From positions 1 through 64,000 of the forward strand of contig NZ_SRYA01000002.1 of assembly GCF_004793545.1 (NCBI RefSeq): 64,000 bases of DNA. Reading direction: 5' to 3'. Both the position numbers and the translations under genes were made by a program. This stretch comes from Petralouisia muris. GTDB lineage: Bacteria > Bacillota > Clostridia > Lachnospirales > Lachnospiraceae. Shown here piece by piece: positions 37,479-48,058 of this stretch; position 1 is the stretch's first letter; each line of letters opens with the position of its first letter. A model generated the notes under the pieces. It made no database searches. It saw nothing but the letters and a program-made list of their open reading frames with translations, and was not told the origin of the DNA.

Positions 37479-38781
37479 CCACATCCTGATAAAAAGAAGG
37501 ATAAGAAACCGTCACGCAGTTCTCATCGTCAAAGCTGGTTTCCCCATCTGCATTCAGCCCTGCAACGGCAAAGGACATGGCGATCCGGTGATCCCCATAC
37601 GTGCGGATTCTGGCGCAGTGAAGGGATCTGCCGCCGTTGATAATCATTCCGTCTTCAGTGGGAGTAATGTCGGCTCCCATAGCCATTAAATTCTCGGTCA
37701 CAGAGGCAATCCGGTCAGATTCCTTTACTTTCAGTTCCTGAGCGTCTTTGATGACAGTGGAGCCTTCTGCAAAAGAGGCCATTACTGCAATGACAGGAAG
37801 CTCGTCAATCAATGTGGGGATGATGCTTCCTTCAATCACCGTGCCGTGAAGGCTGCTGGATTTTACCAGAATATCTGCAGCAGGTTCTCCGGAAACCGTG
37901 CGTTCATTCAGCAGGGTAAGGTTTCCTCCCATGGCAAGAGCAGCCTTGAGAATACCGCTTCGGGTGGGATTAACTCCTACGTTTTGAATCAGCAGTTCGG
38001 AATTGGGGCTGATTAATCCCAGCGCGATAAAATAGGCAGCGGAAGAGATGTCACCCGGCACATGGATGGACTGTCCCTCCAGGACAGGCTCCGGCCAGAC
38101 GGCGGCGGTGGTTTCTGTGGAGAGAATATTAGCGCCGAAGCCTGCCAGCATCAGTTCTGTGTGGTTCCTGGACAGAACAGGCTCCGTTACTCGGGTAATG
38201 CCGTCCCCATAAAGCCCTGCCAGAAGAACAGAAGATTTTATCTGGGCGGAAGCAATGGGGGACTGATAGTGGATGTGTTTGAGGTTGCCGCCCTGTATGG
38301 TGAAAGGGGCGCGGCCAGAACTGGATTTTATTGGATGCTCTGGAAAATGCATGGCGTCCCAGCACTGAAATCTTGCGCCCATCTCTGACAAAGGGGTAAA
38401 AATCCGCTTCATGGGACGTTTTTGGATGGAGACGTCTCCATTTAAGACACTTTGAAAGGACTGTCCCGCAAGGATGCCGGAAATCAGCCGCAGCGTGGTT
38501 CCGCTGTTGCCCACATCCAGTGCCAGCTCTGATTTTTTCAGGCCCCGAAGCCCTTTTCCATGCACCAGTACTCTGGAGCCGTCATTTTCAATGGCAATGC
38601 CAAGCTGCCGGAAACAGGATATGGTAGAAAGGCAGTCCGCCCCCTGGAGAAAATTGGTAACCTCTGTCAGTCCATTGGAAATGGCGCCGAACATAATTCC
38701 TCTGTGGGAAATGGATTTATCACCGGGAACGGTAAGTTCTCCGTGAAAAGAATGTTTTTTTGTAATTTCCATGATAGTCAT
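37462..38781 (-). CDS. aroA: 3-phosphoshikimate 1-carboxyvinyltransferase (EPSP synthase)
   Basis: This enzyme joins phosphoenolpyruvate to shikimate-3-phosphate in the pathway to aromatic amino acids. It has 439 residues from the ATG at 38781 (AAAGGAAAGGA upstream). Conserved: VPGDKSISHRGIMFG (residues about 17-31), DVGNSGTTLRLISG (about 90-103), the KESDRI box near 340 and YGDHRIAMSFAVAG near the C-terminus. LLAGLYGDGIT lies near 180. It starts 25 nt after tyrA, in one operon. Confidence 0.97.
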   Translation of the reverse strand: MTIMEITKKHSFHGELTVPGDKSISHRGIMFGAISNGLTEVTNFLQGADCLSTISCFRQLGIAIENDGSRVLVHGKGLRGLKKSELALDVGNSGTTLRLISGILAGQSFQSVLNGDVSIQKRPMKRIFTPLSEMGARFQCWDAMHFPEHPIKSSSGRAPFTIQGGNLKHIHYQSPIASAQIKSSVLLAGLYGDGITRVTEPVLSRNHTELMLAGFGANILSTETTAAVWPEPVLEGQSIHVPGDISSAAYFIALGLISPNSELLIQNVGVNPTRSGILKAALAMGGNLTLLNERTVSGEPAADILVKSSSLHGTVIEGSIIPTLIDELPVIAVMASFAEGSTVIKDAQELKVKESDRIASVTENLMAMGADITPTEDGMIINGGRSLHCARIRTYGDHRIAMSFAVAGLNADGETSFDDENCVTVSYPSFYQDVERLLK

Positions 38782-38806
38782 TTGTTCCTTTCCTTTTATT
38801 TCAGGC

Positions 38807-39904
38807 TCACCTTTCATATAAGGTATAGCGGTATTTTCTCAACAGTACAAGGGCTTTTTCCAGAGCCTCCTTCTCATAGAATTCAATGTGAAGCGCGCCG
38901 TCCTGAAATTCCCGATTATGTATAATTCCAATATTTTTAATGCTGATCTGGTTGGTTCCAAGGATTGTGGCAAGGGCCGCGATGCCTCCTGCTTCGTCCA
39001 CCATATCACAATAAAGTTCATAGATTTTGGGCAGGGAACCGGAGCTTGTAAGGGGCAGGGAATCCCGGTAATCCTTTGCGGACTGGAAAAAATCAAATAA
39101 ATTATCCCCTTCAGAAGAAGCGATGGCTGCCCTGGTTTGTGCCAGAGAAGCGGCAAATGCATCCACCAGAGTTAGAATCTGCTGTCGGTTCGTCAGGCAG
39201 ATTTGCTGCCACATGACAGGAGAAGAGGAAGCGATTCTTGTAATATCCTTAAACCCTCCGGCGGCCACCTGCTTCATGATCTCCTCTTCATTATCCAGAT
39301 CTTTTACCAGATTTACCAGACTGGAAGCCAGAATGTGAGGCAGGTGGCTGACGGCCGCAGTGATGAAATCATGCTCCTGATAGTCCAGCACAATGGGAAG
39401 CGCCCCAAGGGATTTGACAAATTCTCGGAATTCCTGTACGGAATCGGAAGCTGTTTCCCGAGAGGGGGTAATGATATAATATACATTTTCCAGCAGGTAG
39501 GCAGTCGCATGGGAATAACCGCTCTTTTCAGAACCGGCCATAGGATGTCCGCCGATAAAGTAAGGAGCCAGAGACGTATGGGCGATTTCCTGATGAATAG
39601 CTGATTTCACGCTGCCTACATCTGTAATGATGCAGTCCTTTCCTGCAAAAACAGATAATTTTTCCAGAAATTCCATATTTTTCTGTACCGGGGCGCAGAG
39701 GAAAATATAACGGCAGCCGGCGAAAGATTCCGTCAAATCCTCGCAGGCTTCAGCAATGATGCCTTCCTCCAGCGCAAGCGCCAGAGAGGATTTGTCCACG
39801 TCATATGCGAGTAATGCAATATCCGGATGAATCCGGTGAATGGTTTTGGCAATGGAGCCGCCAATCAGGCCCAGGCCGATAAAACCGATTTTTTCAGGTT
39901 TCAT
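38807..39904 (-). CDS. tyrA: prephenate dehydrogenase with C-terminal ACT domain
   Basis: A 365-residue NAD-dependent enzyme making 4-hydroxyphenylpyruvate for tyrosine. The start at 39904 has AGGAAAGGA upstream. The Rossmann loop is IGFIGLGLIGGSIAK (residues 5-19). GGHPMAGSEKSGY is the prephenate site (about 125-137), and AVSHLPHILA follows near 190. The last about 75 residues (ISIKNIGIIHNREFQDGALHI) form an ACT domain, which in this family gives feedback inhibition by tyrosine. Confidence 0.95.
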   Translation of the reverse strand: MKPEKIGFIGLGLIGGSIAKTIHRIHPDIALLAYDVDKSSLALALEEGIIAEACEDLTESFAGCRYIFLCAPVQKNMEFLEKLSVFAGKDCIITDVGSVKSAIHQEIAHTSLAPYFIGGHPMAGSEKSGYSHATAYLLENVYYIITPSRETASDSVQEFREFVKSLGALPIVLDYQEHDFITAAVSHLPHILASSLVNLVKDLDNEEEIMKQVAAGGFKDITRIASSSPVMWQQICLTNRQQILTLVDAFAASLAQTRAAIASSEGDNLFDFFQSAKDYRDSLPLTSSGSLPKIYELYCDMVDEAGGIAALATILGTNQISIKNIGIIHNREFQDGALHIEFYEKEALEKALVLLRKYRYTLYER

Positions 39905-40117
39905 AATGAAGCAATTCCTTTCCTGTAAAACTGTAAGTATTCCCTGACTGTACTGCAAAAATTTTCAGGTCAGCCGAACAGTGACGTTTGGCGTTCAATT
40001 GTATTTTATCATAAAGGAATCATGGAAAAAAGTCAATAATTCGATGCGTTGAAGTGAAAAAGCAAATATTGAAAATTCCAAGAATTGAAACTGTATTGTA
40101 AATGTTGAATAAAATGG

Positions 40118-40146
40118 TTGTAAAATTCTAAAAATTTTAGTAGAAT
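40118..40146 (+). promoter_or_regulatory. promoter of the EF-G-like gene
   Basis: TTGTAA (40118-40123) and TAGAAT (40141-40146) with a 17-nt spacer, 40 nt before the ATG at 40186. Confidence 0.5.
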
Positions 40147-40185
40147 ATATACATCATAAAATATACTTGTATTGGAGGAATTCAT

Positions 40186-42276
40186 ATGAACGTTTATACA
40201 ACTGACAAGATAAGAAACGTGGCACTTCTGGGACATGGCGGAAGCGGGAAGACGACCCTGGTGGAAGCGATGGCGTATTTGTCCGGCATCACAACCCGCA
40301 TGGGAAAAATCAGTGATGGAAATACCTTAAGCGATTATGATAAAGAGGAAACCAAACGGCTTTTTTCTGTGAATACTTCTGTTGTTCCGATTATCTGGGA
40401 AGACACCAAAATTAATGTGCTGGATACTCCCGGCTATTTTGGATTTGTTGGAGAAGTAGAGGAAGCAGTCAGCGTGGCAGATGCGGCAATTATTGTGGTG
40501 TCCGGCAAGAATGGAATTGAAGTGGGAACCCAGAAGGCATGGGACATCTGTGAGAAATATAAGATTCCCAGAATGGTATTTGTGACAGAGATGGATGACG
40601 ACAATGCAAGTTTTCGCCAGGTAGTGTCAGACTTAGAGGAAATGTACGGAAAGCGGATTGCCCCCTTCCATCTTCCCATCCGTGAGAATGAGAAGTTTGT
40701 AGGATATGTGAATGTAGTGGCTCAGACCGGAAACCGCTGGGATGACAAGGGTAAGGTTGTGGAAACTGAGATTCCCGATTATTCCAAGGCCAATCTGGAT
40801 CTTTGCCGGGAAACATTGATGGAGGCAGTGGCAGAGACCAGCGAAGAATTTATGGATCGCTATTTTGCCGGGGAGGAATTTTCTGAATTTGAAATCCGTT
40901 CTGCTTTGCGCACCAATGTGGTAGACGGAAGCATTGTTCCAGTTTCTATGGGCTCCAGCACATTGGTACAAGGCGTGTATACGCTTCTGGATGATATTCT
41001 CAAATATCTGCCAAGCCCGGAAAAGCGTCCCTGCAAAGGCGTTAATATGAAGACCAACGAAGCGTTTGACGGAGATTACGATATTGCAAAGCCCAAGAGC
41101 GCATACATATTTAAGACTATCGCGGATCCGTTTATTGGAAAATATTCTTTGATTAAGGTGAATTCCGGCGTTCTTAAGACCGATGACGTGCTGTTTAATT
41201 CTGAGAAGAATATGGATGATAAGATTGGCAAGATTTATGTGATGCGCGCCAATAAGCCTATTGAGGTGAAAGAGCTTCATGCCGGAGATATCGGCGCCCT
41301 GGCGAAGCTGACGAAGGTGTCCACCGGAGATACGTTGTCCACCAAGGCTGCGCCGGTGATTTATGGAAAGACTCAGATTTCCATTCCTTATACTTATATG
41401 CGCTATAAAGCGAAGAAAAAGGGAGATGAGGACAAGATTTCCCAGGCGCTGCAGAAATTAATGCAGGAGGATCTGACTCTGAAGACGGAAAATGACAGCG
41501 CTAATGGACAGACTTTGATTTACGGTATCGGAGATCAGCACCTGGAAGTGGTAGTCAGCAAGCTGGCAGAACGCTATAAAGTGGAAATTGAACTGAGCAG
41601 GCCGAAGATTGCATTCCGGGAGACCATCCGCAAGAAATCTGACGTTGAGTACAAATATAAAAAACAGTCCGGCGGACACGGACAGTACGGACATGTGAAG
41701 ATGACTTTTGAGCCGAGCGGAGATCTTGAGACAACCTATACCTTTGAGCAGCAGGTGGTAGGCGGTGCAGTGCCTAAGAATTATTTCCCAGCCGTAGAGA
41801 AGGGGCTGCAGGAATCTGTATTGAAGGGGCCTATGGCAGCTTATCCGGTTGTGGGCGTAAAAGCAGTGTTGTATGACGGCTCTTATCATCCGGTGGATTC
41901 CTCCGAGATGGCGTTTAAGATGGCTACCATCCAGGCCTTCAAGAAAGGCATGATGGAGGCTTCTCCTGTATTGTTAGAGCCGATTGCAACCATGAAAGTG
42001 GTAGTTCCCGATAAATTTACTGGTGACGTTATGGGCGATTTGAATAAACGCCGGGGCCGCGTGCTGGGAATGAATCCGGCGGAAACCGGCAAGACAGAGA
42101 TTGCAGCAGACGTTCCGTATATGGAAATTTACGGTTATATGACAGATCTGCGTTCCATGACAGGAGGAAGCGGACTGTTTTCCTATGAATTTGCACGTTA
42201 TGAGCAGGCTCCTTCTGATATTCAGGAAAAAGAAATCGCAGCAAGAGCAAATAAGCTGGAAAACGGCGAAGAATAA
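40186..42276 (+). CDS. EF-G-like translational GTPase (fusA2 type)
   Basis: A 696-residue translational GTPase with the full EF-G domain order I-V, but of the second, EF-G-like lineage. G1 is GHGGSGKTT (residues 16-24) in place of AHxDAGKTT. G3 is LDTPGYFGF (about 80). G4 reads FVTEMDDDN instead of NKMD, so the base-recognition Asn and Lys are changed. Domain IV carries SGGHGQYGHVKMTFEP. The C-terminus has SGLFSYEFARYEQAP. It is probably not the housekeeping EF-G, which normally lies by rpsL/rpsG. GGAGG precedes the ATG by 8 nt. Confidence 0.85.
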   Translation: MNVYTTDKIRNVALLGHGGSGKTTLVEAMAYLSGITTRMGKISDGNTLSDYDKEETKRLFSVNTSVVPIIWEDTKINVLDTPGYFGFVGEVEEAVSVADAAIIVVSGKNGIEVGTQKAWDICEKYKIPRMVFVTEMDDDNASFRQVVSDLEEMYGKRIAPFHLPIRENEKFVGYVNVVAQTGNRWDDKGKVVETEIPDYSKANLDLCRETLMEAVAETSEEFMDRYFAGEEFSEFEIRSALRTNVVDGSIVPVSMGSSTLVQGVYTLLDDILKYLPSPEKRPCKGVNMKTNEAFDGDYDIAKPKSAYIFKTIADPFIGKYSLIKVNSGVLKTDDVLFNSEKNMDDKIGKIYVMRANKPIEVKELHAGDIGALAKLTKVSTGDTLSTKAAPVIYGKTQISIPYTYMRYKAKKKGDEDKISQALQKLMQEDLTLKTENDSANGQTLIYGIGDQHLEVVVSKLAERYKVEIELSRPKIAFRETIRKKSDVEYKYKKQSGGHGQYGHVKMTFEPSGDLETTYTFEQQVVGGAVPKNYFPAVEKGLQESVLKGPMAAYPVVGVKAVLYDGSYHPVDSSEMAFKMATIQAFKKGMMEASPVLLEPIATMKVVVPDKFTGDVMGDLNKRRGRVLGMNPAETGKTEIAADVPYMEIYGYMTDLRSMTGGSGLFSYEFARYEQAPSDIQEKEIAARANKLENGEE

Positions 42277-42310
42277 ATAGATTAATGAATGAAAGAAGGT
42301 TGAGGACCGT

Positions 42311-44362
42311 ATGAAAAAGAGAAAGAAGGAGCATACGGCAAAAAAAACAAAAAGCTTCAGCATACAGGAGATAAAGCGTCTGTATCGTGAGACGATCAAA
42401 GGGAAGATTAGCACGTCAGTACTGGCGCTGGTAATTATTCCTCTGGCGTTGCTTGGAATTATCACCAGTGTACTGAATAACCACAGCACCAATTCCACGT
42501 TGGAGCGTAATATGGTTGCTACGGCAAAGGTGGCGTCAGAACGTGTGGAATGGGAGATGACCTCTTACCGGAATCTTGCAGAAGATTTGGGCATGACGGT
42601 CCGTCTTGCCAGGGATGATGTGTCCCTGGAAGAAAAACAGGAAATCTTAGACGAACGTGTTCAGGTAAATGAGCTGACACGGGGGAATATTCTGGACAAG
42701 AACGGCGTCAGTATTTTCTCAGGAGAGGATTTCAGCGACAGGGAATATTTTAAAACGGCAATGGGAGGACAATCCTGTGTTTCAGAGCCGATTATCAGCA
42801 AGACTACAGGAAAGATGAGCGTGATTATTGCAGCTCCTATATGGGAAGGCGGAATTTGGGGAAGCCAGGTGATAGGAGTCGTATATCTGGTTCCGGAAGA
42901 AACGTTTTTGAATGATATTATGATGGCTATCAATGTCAGCGAGAATGGCTCTGCCTATATGCTCGACAAAGAAGGCACCGTGATTGCCCATGAAAATATG
43001 GAATTGGTGAAAAATTATGATAATTCCATTACAGATGCAGAGACCAATCCCAGGTTAAAGGCCTTGGCAAATCTGGAAAAGAAAATGATTGCAGGGGGAA
43101 TTGGAGTTGGAACCTACCGTTATGGCGGCGTGAAAAAGATCATGGCTTATGCTCCTGTGGAAAACAGCGATGGCTGGAGTATTGCCATTACAGCTCCTCT
43201 TTCGGATTTTAACATTGAGACAATCGTAGGAATTATTCTTACGATTGTGATTGTGATTATCTCTATTGCCATTGCAGTGAACATTGTCAGGAAGCTGGCA
43301 GATAATATCGGAACGCCTATCAGGCTTTGTGCAGAACGTCTGAAAGAACTGGCAGCAGGAGATCTGCATTCAGAGATTCCGGCCATTACATCTGAGGATG
43401 AAACCAAGGTTCTGGCAGAAGCAACCGGAGTGATTGTGGAAGAAATCGGTGAGATGATTACAGATATCAAATACCTGCTGGGAGAGATGGCAGTGAATAA
43501 CTTTGACGTCCATTCCAGGGCGACGGATTCGTATGTGGGCGATTTTGAGGAAATCCTGGTGGCAGTCCATAAGATTAATCATTCTTTAAGCGGTACCCTG
43601 GGGCATATCAGAGAATCTGCCGATCAGGTGGGCCTTGGCTCTACCCAGATGGCGGAAAGCGGACAGGCGTTGGCAGAGGGCGCTACCGATCAGGCGGCTT
43701 CCATAGAGGAATTGCTTGCTACCGTTAATGATCTGACAGAGCAGGTAGAACGGAATACCAGGAATGCTGTTTCCACCAGCAGGAAGGCAGATGACATTGG
43801 GAAACAGGCCCAGGCCGGCAATGAGCATATTGTTGAGATGACTCAGGCGATGAGTAAAATTAATGACGCTTCCCTGGAAATTGCAAATATCATCCAGACC
43901 ATTGAAGCCATTGCGGATCAGACCAGTCTGCTTTCACTGAATGCGTCCATTGAAGCAGCCAGAGCCGGAGAAGCAGGACGCGGTTTTGCCGTGGTTGCTG
44001 GAGAAATCGGACATTTGGCAAGTCAGAGTTCAGATGCTGTGGAAGATACCAGAAGGCTGATAGAGGCTGCTGTAAGCGAGGTGGAAAGTGGCAATCAGAT
44101 TGCGGAGGAAACGGCGCGAGCTTTGCAGGCAGTGATCGAAGGAATTGCAGATATCGTGAAAGCTGTTGAAGAGGTGGCGGATAATTCCAGCCAGCAGAAC
44201 GGCGCAATGCAGCAGATTAACCAGGCCATTGAACAAATTTCAGAGGTGGTGCAGTCTAATTCTGCAGCAGCGGAGGAGAGTTCTGCAACCAGTCAGGAAT
44301 TGTCGGCACAGGCAATTGAATTAAATGATATGATTGAGATGTTTAAGCTGGCAGAGCAATAA
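42311..44362 (+). CDS. methyl-accepting chemotaxis protein with double-Cache sensor
   Basis: A 683-residue receptor. Residues 1-30 are basic and cytosolic. TM1 is at about 36-56 ([20 protein letters not shown]). An extracellular dCache-type sensor (about 60-295, with [13 protein letters not shown] and [14 protein letters not shown]) is followed by TM2 at about 296-320, a HAMP domain, and the signalling hairpin with the conserved tip [20 protein letters not shown] and [11 protein letters not shown]. It binds small molecules such as amino acids in related receptors; the ligand is unknown. The start is 35 nt after the EF-G-like gene. A terminator follows. Confidence 0.93.
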   Translation: MKKRKKEHTAKKTKSFSIQEIKRLYRETIKGKISTSVLALVIIPLALLGIITSVLNNHSTNSTLERNMVATAKVASERVEWEMTSYRNLAEDLGMTVRLARDDVSLEEKQEILDERVQVNELTRGNILDKNGVSIFSGEDFSDREYFKTAMGGQSCVSEPIISKTTGKMSVIIAAPIWEGGIWGSQVIGVVYLVPEETFLNDIMMAINVSENGSAYMLDKEGTVIAHENMELVKNYDNSITDAETNPRLKALANLEKKMIAGGIGVGTYRYGGVKKIMAYAPVENSDGWSIAITAPLSDFNIETIVGIILTIVIVIISIAIAVNIVRKLADNIGTPIRLCAERLKELAAGDLHSEIPAITSEDETKVLAEATGVIVEEIGEMITDIKYLLGEMAVNNFDVHSRATDSYVGDFEEILVAVHKINHSLSGTLGHIRESADQVGLGSTQMAESGQALAEGATDQAASIEELLATVNDLTEQVERNTRNAVSTSRKADDIGKQAQAGNEHIVEMTQAMSKINDASLEIANIIQTIEAIADQTSLLSLNASIEAARAGEAGRGFAVVAGEIGHLASQSSDAVEDTRRLIEAAVSEVESGNQIAEETARALQAVIEGIADIVKAVEEVADNSSQQNGAMQQINQAIEQISEVVQSNSAAAEESSATSQELSAQAIELNDMIEMFKLAEQ

Positions 44363-44366
44363 GCAG

Positions 44367-44420
44367 CAATTCGGGTTTTTCTTTCTGTTGAGGATAAGGG
44401 AAAGAAAGACCCGAATTGTT
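44367..44420. terminator. long terminator between receptor and sodC
   Basis: Arms 44367-44385 and 44400-44418 (CAATTCGGGT... and ...ACCCGAATTG) form a stem of about 18 bp. It sits between convergent genes and ends in T residues on both strands. Confidence 0.85.
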
Positions 44421-44425
44421 TCATG

Positions 44426-44959
44426 TTACACAGCCTGAATGGCGCCGCAGGCTATTTTTGTCCCGGAATTTCCAGCAGGCTGGCTGGTGAAGTCATCCAC
44501 GCCGCTGTGTATAATCACGGTTTTCCCAATAATATCAGAAATAGAAAAACGATCCGTGGAATACATCATCCAGGCAGTGCCGTTATTTCCAAACAGAGGC
44601 GGCAGATCCCCTTCGTGGGCAGGATGCGGACAGAGGGTTGGGTTAAAATGCGATCCGGCATTGGCGTAAGGATCTGCTTCTGTCCCGGTGCAGGAATGGC
44701 CTTCGTGGATGTGAAAACCAAAAATATCAGAACCGCAGGGATTCGTGTTGACGGGCAGGCCGTAAATTTCCGCATTGACTAAAACCTCTGAACCAACGGA
44801 ATAGAACCTCACCATGCCGATAATTTCGCCCGTTCCCGGATTTCCCATAAGCTCTGCATAGGCGTCGGGCATATGGGTCAGGGCAACCTCCAGATAAAAC
44901 CTTCCCGGATTCTCATAAGACTCTTCTGTAACTATGTGATCTATCTCATAATTTCTCAT
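44426..44959 (-). CDS. sodC: Cu/Zn superoxide dismutase, no signal peptide
   Basis: 177 residues. The start at 44959 has AGGAGAGG upstream. Copper and zinc ligands are in the classical places: FHIHEGHSC (two His), GSHFNP (bridging His), CPHPAHEGDLPP (His, His and Asp), and TVIIHSGVDDF (last Cu His). The Cys pair of the family is present (HSC and KIACGA). Unlike periplasmic or lipoprotein SodC, no secretion signal is visible; the N-terminus is polar. It would convert superoxide to peroxide and oxygen. An anaerobe with a cytosolic-looking SodC is notable, though such forms exist in Lachnospiraceae. Confidence 0.88.
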   Translation of the reverse strand: MRNYEIDHIVTEESYENPGRFYLEVALTHMPDAYAELMGNPGTGEIIGMVRFYSVGSEVLVNAEIYGLPVNTNPCGSDIFGFHIHEGHSCTGTEADPYANAGSHFNPTLCPHPAHEGDLPPLFGNNGTAWMMYSTDRFSISDIIGKTVIIHSGVDDFTSQPAGNSGTKIACGAIQAV

Positions 44960-45065
44960 AATCCTCTCCTGAAATTTTGTTGATATGATTTTATTATAAT
45001 ATGATTGTGACTCCAAAAACGTGCCGAAGGTTTGAGGATTCTGTAAATTTAGAAACCGGGAATTC

Positions 45066-45093
45066 TTGACAAATATCCTTGATGTGATAAAAT
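45066..45093 (+). promoter_or_regulatory. promoter of leuS
   Basis: TTGACA (45066-45071) and TAAAAT (45088-45093) with a 16-nt spacer, 46 nt before the ATG at 45140. There is no room for a T-box, unlike pheST. Confidence 0.7.
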
Positions 45094-45139
45094 TTTAAAA
45101 GAATTAGAGATGTTTAAACGAAATTTAGGAGGATATCAA

Positions 45140-47548
45140 ATGGCAGCACCATACAATCACAGAGCTTTGGAAGAAAAATGGCAGAAGATTTGGGATGAGG
45201 AAAAGGCTTTTGCCGCTACCGAGGATTATTCCAAGCCGAAATATTATGCATTGGTAGAATTCCCATACCCTTCTGGGCAGGGGCTTCATGTGGGACATCC
45301 CCGTCCTTATACGGCCCTTGATATTGTAGCCAGAAAACGCAGAATGCAGGGCTATAATGTGCTTTATCCCATGGGGTGGGACGCATTCGGACTTCCCACG
45401 GAGAACTATGCAATCAAGAATAAGATTCATCCGAAAATTGTAACAAAGAACAACGTAGAACGGTTTAAGGGACAGCTTCACGCTCTGGGATATTCTTTTG
45501 ACTGGGAGAGGGAAGTCAATACTACGGATCCCGAATACTATCATTGGACCCAGTGGATTTTCTTGAAATTGTTCCAAGAAGGCCTGGCCTATAAGACAGA
45601 AATGCCCATCAACTGGTGCACTTCCTGCAAGGTGGGCCTTGCCAATGAGGAAGTGGTAAACGGCGTCTGCGAACGATGCGGCGCGCCTGTAGTCCGTAAG
45701 GTCAAGAGCCAGTGGATGCTGAAGATTACCGAATATGCCGAAAAGCTTTTGGAAGGCTTAAATGATGTGGATTATATTGAGCGGGTCAAGGTTTCTCAAA
45801 GGAACTGGATTGGCAAGAGCCAGGGAGCGGAAGTGGATTTTCGGATTGCAGGAAAAGAGGATAAGCTTACCGTATACACCACCAGGCCGGACACGCTGTT
45901 TGGGGCAACCTATATGGTAGTGTCACCGGAACACCCCATTCTGGAAAAGTATAAAAATGAAATTAAAAACTGGGATGCAATTGCAGCATACCAGGAGCAG
46001 GCGGCAAGAAAATCTGACTTTGAACGTTCCGAGCTGGCAAAAGAGAAAACCGGAGTGGAAATAGACGGTTTGCGAGCCATTGATCCGGTGAATGATAAAG
46101 AAATTCCAATCTGGGTGTCAGATTATGTGTTGATGAGCTATGGAACGGGTGCAATTATGGCAGTTCCGGCCCATGATACCCGCGACTGGGAATTTGCTAA
46201 GAAGTTCGGACTTCCTATTATTGAAGTAGTGGCGGGGGGAGAGGATGTTCAGAAGGAGGCATACACAGACGTTGCCACAGGTAAATTGGTGAACTCCGGA
46301 TTTTTGGACGGCCTGGAAGTGGCAGAGGCTAAGAAGAAAATTATTGAATTTCTGGAAGAGAAACAGATTGGAAAGGGGAAAACCAATTTCAAGCTGCGTG
46401 ACTGGGTATTTTCCCGTCAGCGTTACTGGGGAGAGCCGATTCCTATTGTAAATTGTGAGAAATGCGGTTACGTGGCGTTGCCGGAATGTGAGCTTCCCCT
46501 GGAACTTCCTGAAGTGGACAGCTATATGCCTACGGATAACGGGGAATCTCCCCTTGCGGCTATGACAGATTGGGTTAATACTACATGTCCCTGCTGCGGC
46601 GGGCCGGCAAAGCGGGAGACAGACACCATGCCTCAGTGGGCAGGATCTTCCTGGTATTTTCTGCGTTACACAGACCCTGGGAACAAAGAGGCCCTGGCGA
46701 GTGAAGAGGCGTTAAAGTACTGGCTTCCGGTAGACTGGTACAACGGAGGGATGGAGCATACCACCCTGCATCTTCTGTATTCCAGGTTCTGGCATAAGTT
46801 CCTCTATGACAAAGGCATTGTGCCCACGCCGGAACCTTATCAGAAACGGACATCCCACGGCATGATTCTTGGAGAAAACGGGGAGAAAATGTCCAAATCC
46901 CGGGGCAATGTGGTTAATCCTGACGACATTGTAATGGATTACGGGGCAGACACCCTCAGGACTTATGAGATGTTTATCGGAGCCTTTGACTTAAGCGCTT
47001 CCTGGTCGGAAAACGGCGTAAAGGGCTGCCGCAGATTCTTAGAGCGTGTGTGGAAGCTGCAGGACATTCTGGTGGACGGCCAGGGGTATCGGTCGGAATT
47101 TGAGACCAGGATGCACCAGTTAATCAAGAAAGTAAGTTCTGACTATGAGAATCTGAAATACAATACAGCCATTGCGGCGATGATGTCCATGCTGAATGAT
47201 TTTTCCAAGGCGGGCAGCATCAGCCGGGGAGAGTTCCGGACGTTTTTGATTCTGCTGAATCCGGTGGCGCCTCATATTACAGAAGAAATCTGGGAAGCCT
47301 GCGGCTATGAAGGCAGGATTTACCAGTGTGTCTGGCCGGAATATGAGGAAGCGAAAACCGTGGAAAACACCGTGGAACTGGCAGTTCAGATTAATGGAAA
47401 AACCAGAGCCACCGTTACCCTTCCTGTAGATGTAGACAAGGATACGGCCATTGCCGCGGGGAAAGAGGCCCTTGGGGATAAGCTGACGGGAAATGTGGTG
47501 AAGGAGATTTATGTTCCCGGGCGGATTATCAATGTTGTGATGAAATAG
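45140..47548 (+). CDS. leuS: leucyl-tRNA synthetase
   Basis: A class I synthetase of 802 residues, started at 45140 where AGGAGG lies 7 nt upstream. The HIGH motif is HVGHPRPYT (about 47-55), and the KMSKS motif is at about residue 582 ([10 protein letters not shown]). A zinc-type knuckle [11 protein letters not shown]...CERCGAP lies near 160-185. The editing CP1 domain follows ([24 protein letters not shown]). The anticodon-binding and C-terminal domains complete the usual length for bacteria. Confidence 0.97.
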   Translation: MAAPYNHRALEEKWQKIWDEEKAFAATEDYSKPKYYALVEFPYPSGQGLHVGHPRPYTALDIVARKRRMQGYNVLYPMGWDAFGLPTENYAIKNKIHPKIVTKNNVERFKGQLHALGYSFDWEREVNTTDPEYYHWTQWIFLKLFQEGLAYKTEMPINWCTSCKVGLANEEVVNGVCERCGAPVVRKVKSQWMLKITEYAEKLLEGLNDVDYIERVKVSQRNWIGKSQGAEVDFRIAGKEDKLTVYTTRPDTLFGATYMVVSPEHPILEKYKNEIKNWDAIAAYQEQAARKSDFERSELAKEKTGVEIDGLRAIDPVNDKEIPIWVSDYVLMSYGTGAIMAVPAHDTRDWEFAKKFGLPIIEVVAGGEDVQKEAYTDVATGKLVNSGFLDGLEVAEAKKKIIEFLEEKQIGKGKTNFKLRDWVFSRQRYWGEPIPIVNCEKCGYVALPECELPLELPEVDSYMPTDNGESPLAAMTDWVNTTCPCCGGPAKRETDTMPQWAGSSWYFLRYTDPGNKEALASEEALKYWLPVDWYNGGMEHTTLHLLYSRFWHKFLYDKGIVPTPEPYQKRTSHGMILGENGEKMSKSRGNVVNPDDIVMDYGADTLRTYEMFIGAFDLSASWSENGVKGCRRFLERVWKLQDILVDGQGYRSEFETRMHQLIKKVSSDYENLKYNTAIAAMMSMLNDFSKAGSISRGEFRTFLILLNPVAPHITEEIWEACGYEGRIYQCVWPEYEEAKTVENTVELAVQINGKTRATVTLPVDVDKDTAIAAGKEALGDKLTGNVVKEIYVPGRIINVVMK

Positions 47549-47577
47549 CAAAATATGTTTGCTGAATAGGAAAAGCA

Positions 47578-47613
47578 ACGCAGGAATTGGAGACAATGCC
47601 TGCGCTGTTTTTA
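47578..47613 (+). terminator. terminator of leuS
   Basis: CGCAGG (47579-47584) pairs with CCTGCG (47599-47604), followed by CTGTTTTTAT. The stem is short but well placed, 30 nt after the stop. Confidence 0.55.
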
Positions 47614-47627
47614 TAAGTGAAATATTT

Positions 47628-47694
47628 GGGCTGTCAGGAAATGACAGATTTTCCACAATAAATATTGTGTATAAAATTCATTTCCCGACAGCCC
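47628..47694. repeat. inverted-repeat element, copy A
   Basis: Left arm GGGCTGTCAGGAAATGA (47628-47644) matches the complement of the right arm TCATTTCCCGACAGCCC (47678-47694) at 16 of 17 positions. An inner CACAATA/TATTGTG stem lies between. Copy B with the same arms is at 48688-48736. Confidence 0.7.
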
Positions 47695-47747
47695 CATTTC
47701 TTACTTTCTTACGTGAATGTGTTTCTCCTAAGATATGTCGGCAAAGG

Positions 47748-48035
47748 CTATTTCCGCATGTTTTTCATCATCTGCATCAGCAAATCCACCCTTTTCTGTT
47801 CCTGGGGCGGCATGCTCTGTTTTAATACCTCAATAATCAGATCCCGCTCCGCAGAGGAGAAATCAACTCCCTGGTTTTTCACGCTTTCGGAGGCGTTTTT
47901 CAGGGATTCTGCCATAGCCTGGGGATTGGAGGCGTTGGCAGAATTATTGCTGGCAAGTTCGATTAATAGCTTAAGTTTATCAGGAGAAATATTTTTCTGA
48001 AGCTGTGGGTTGTTTAATATGTCCTGTGGGTTCAT
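47748..48035 (-). CDS. conserved hypothetical protein, 95 aa
   Basis: A small soluble protein, Asn/Gln/Met-rich, predicted helical (PDKLKLLIELASNNS; ERDLIIEVLKQSM; LLMQMMKNMRK). AAAGGAATG lies before the ATG at 48035. It follows the 107-residue gene by 23 nt in the same direction, and both have the same style of amphipathic helices, so they probably act together. The family is not recognised by name, but such pairs occur in Clostridia. Confidence 0.65.
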   Translation of the reverse strand: MNPQDILNNPQLQKNISPDKLKLLIELASNNSANASNPQAMAESLKNASESVKNQGVDFSSAERDLIIEVLKQSMPPQEQKRVDLLMQMMKNMRK

Positions 48036-48058
48036 AGCATTCCTTTCTGTGGCTGTAG

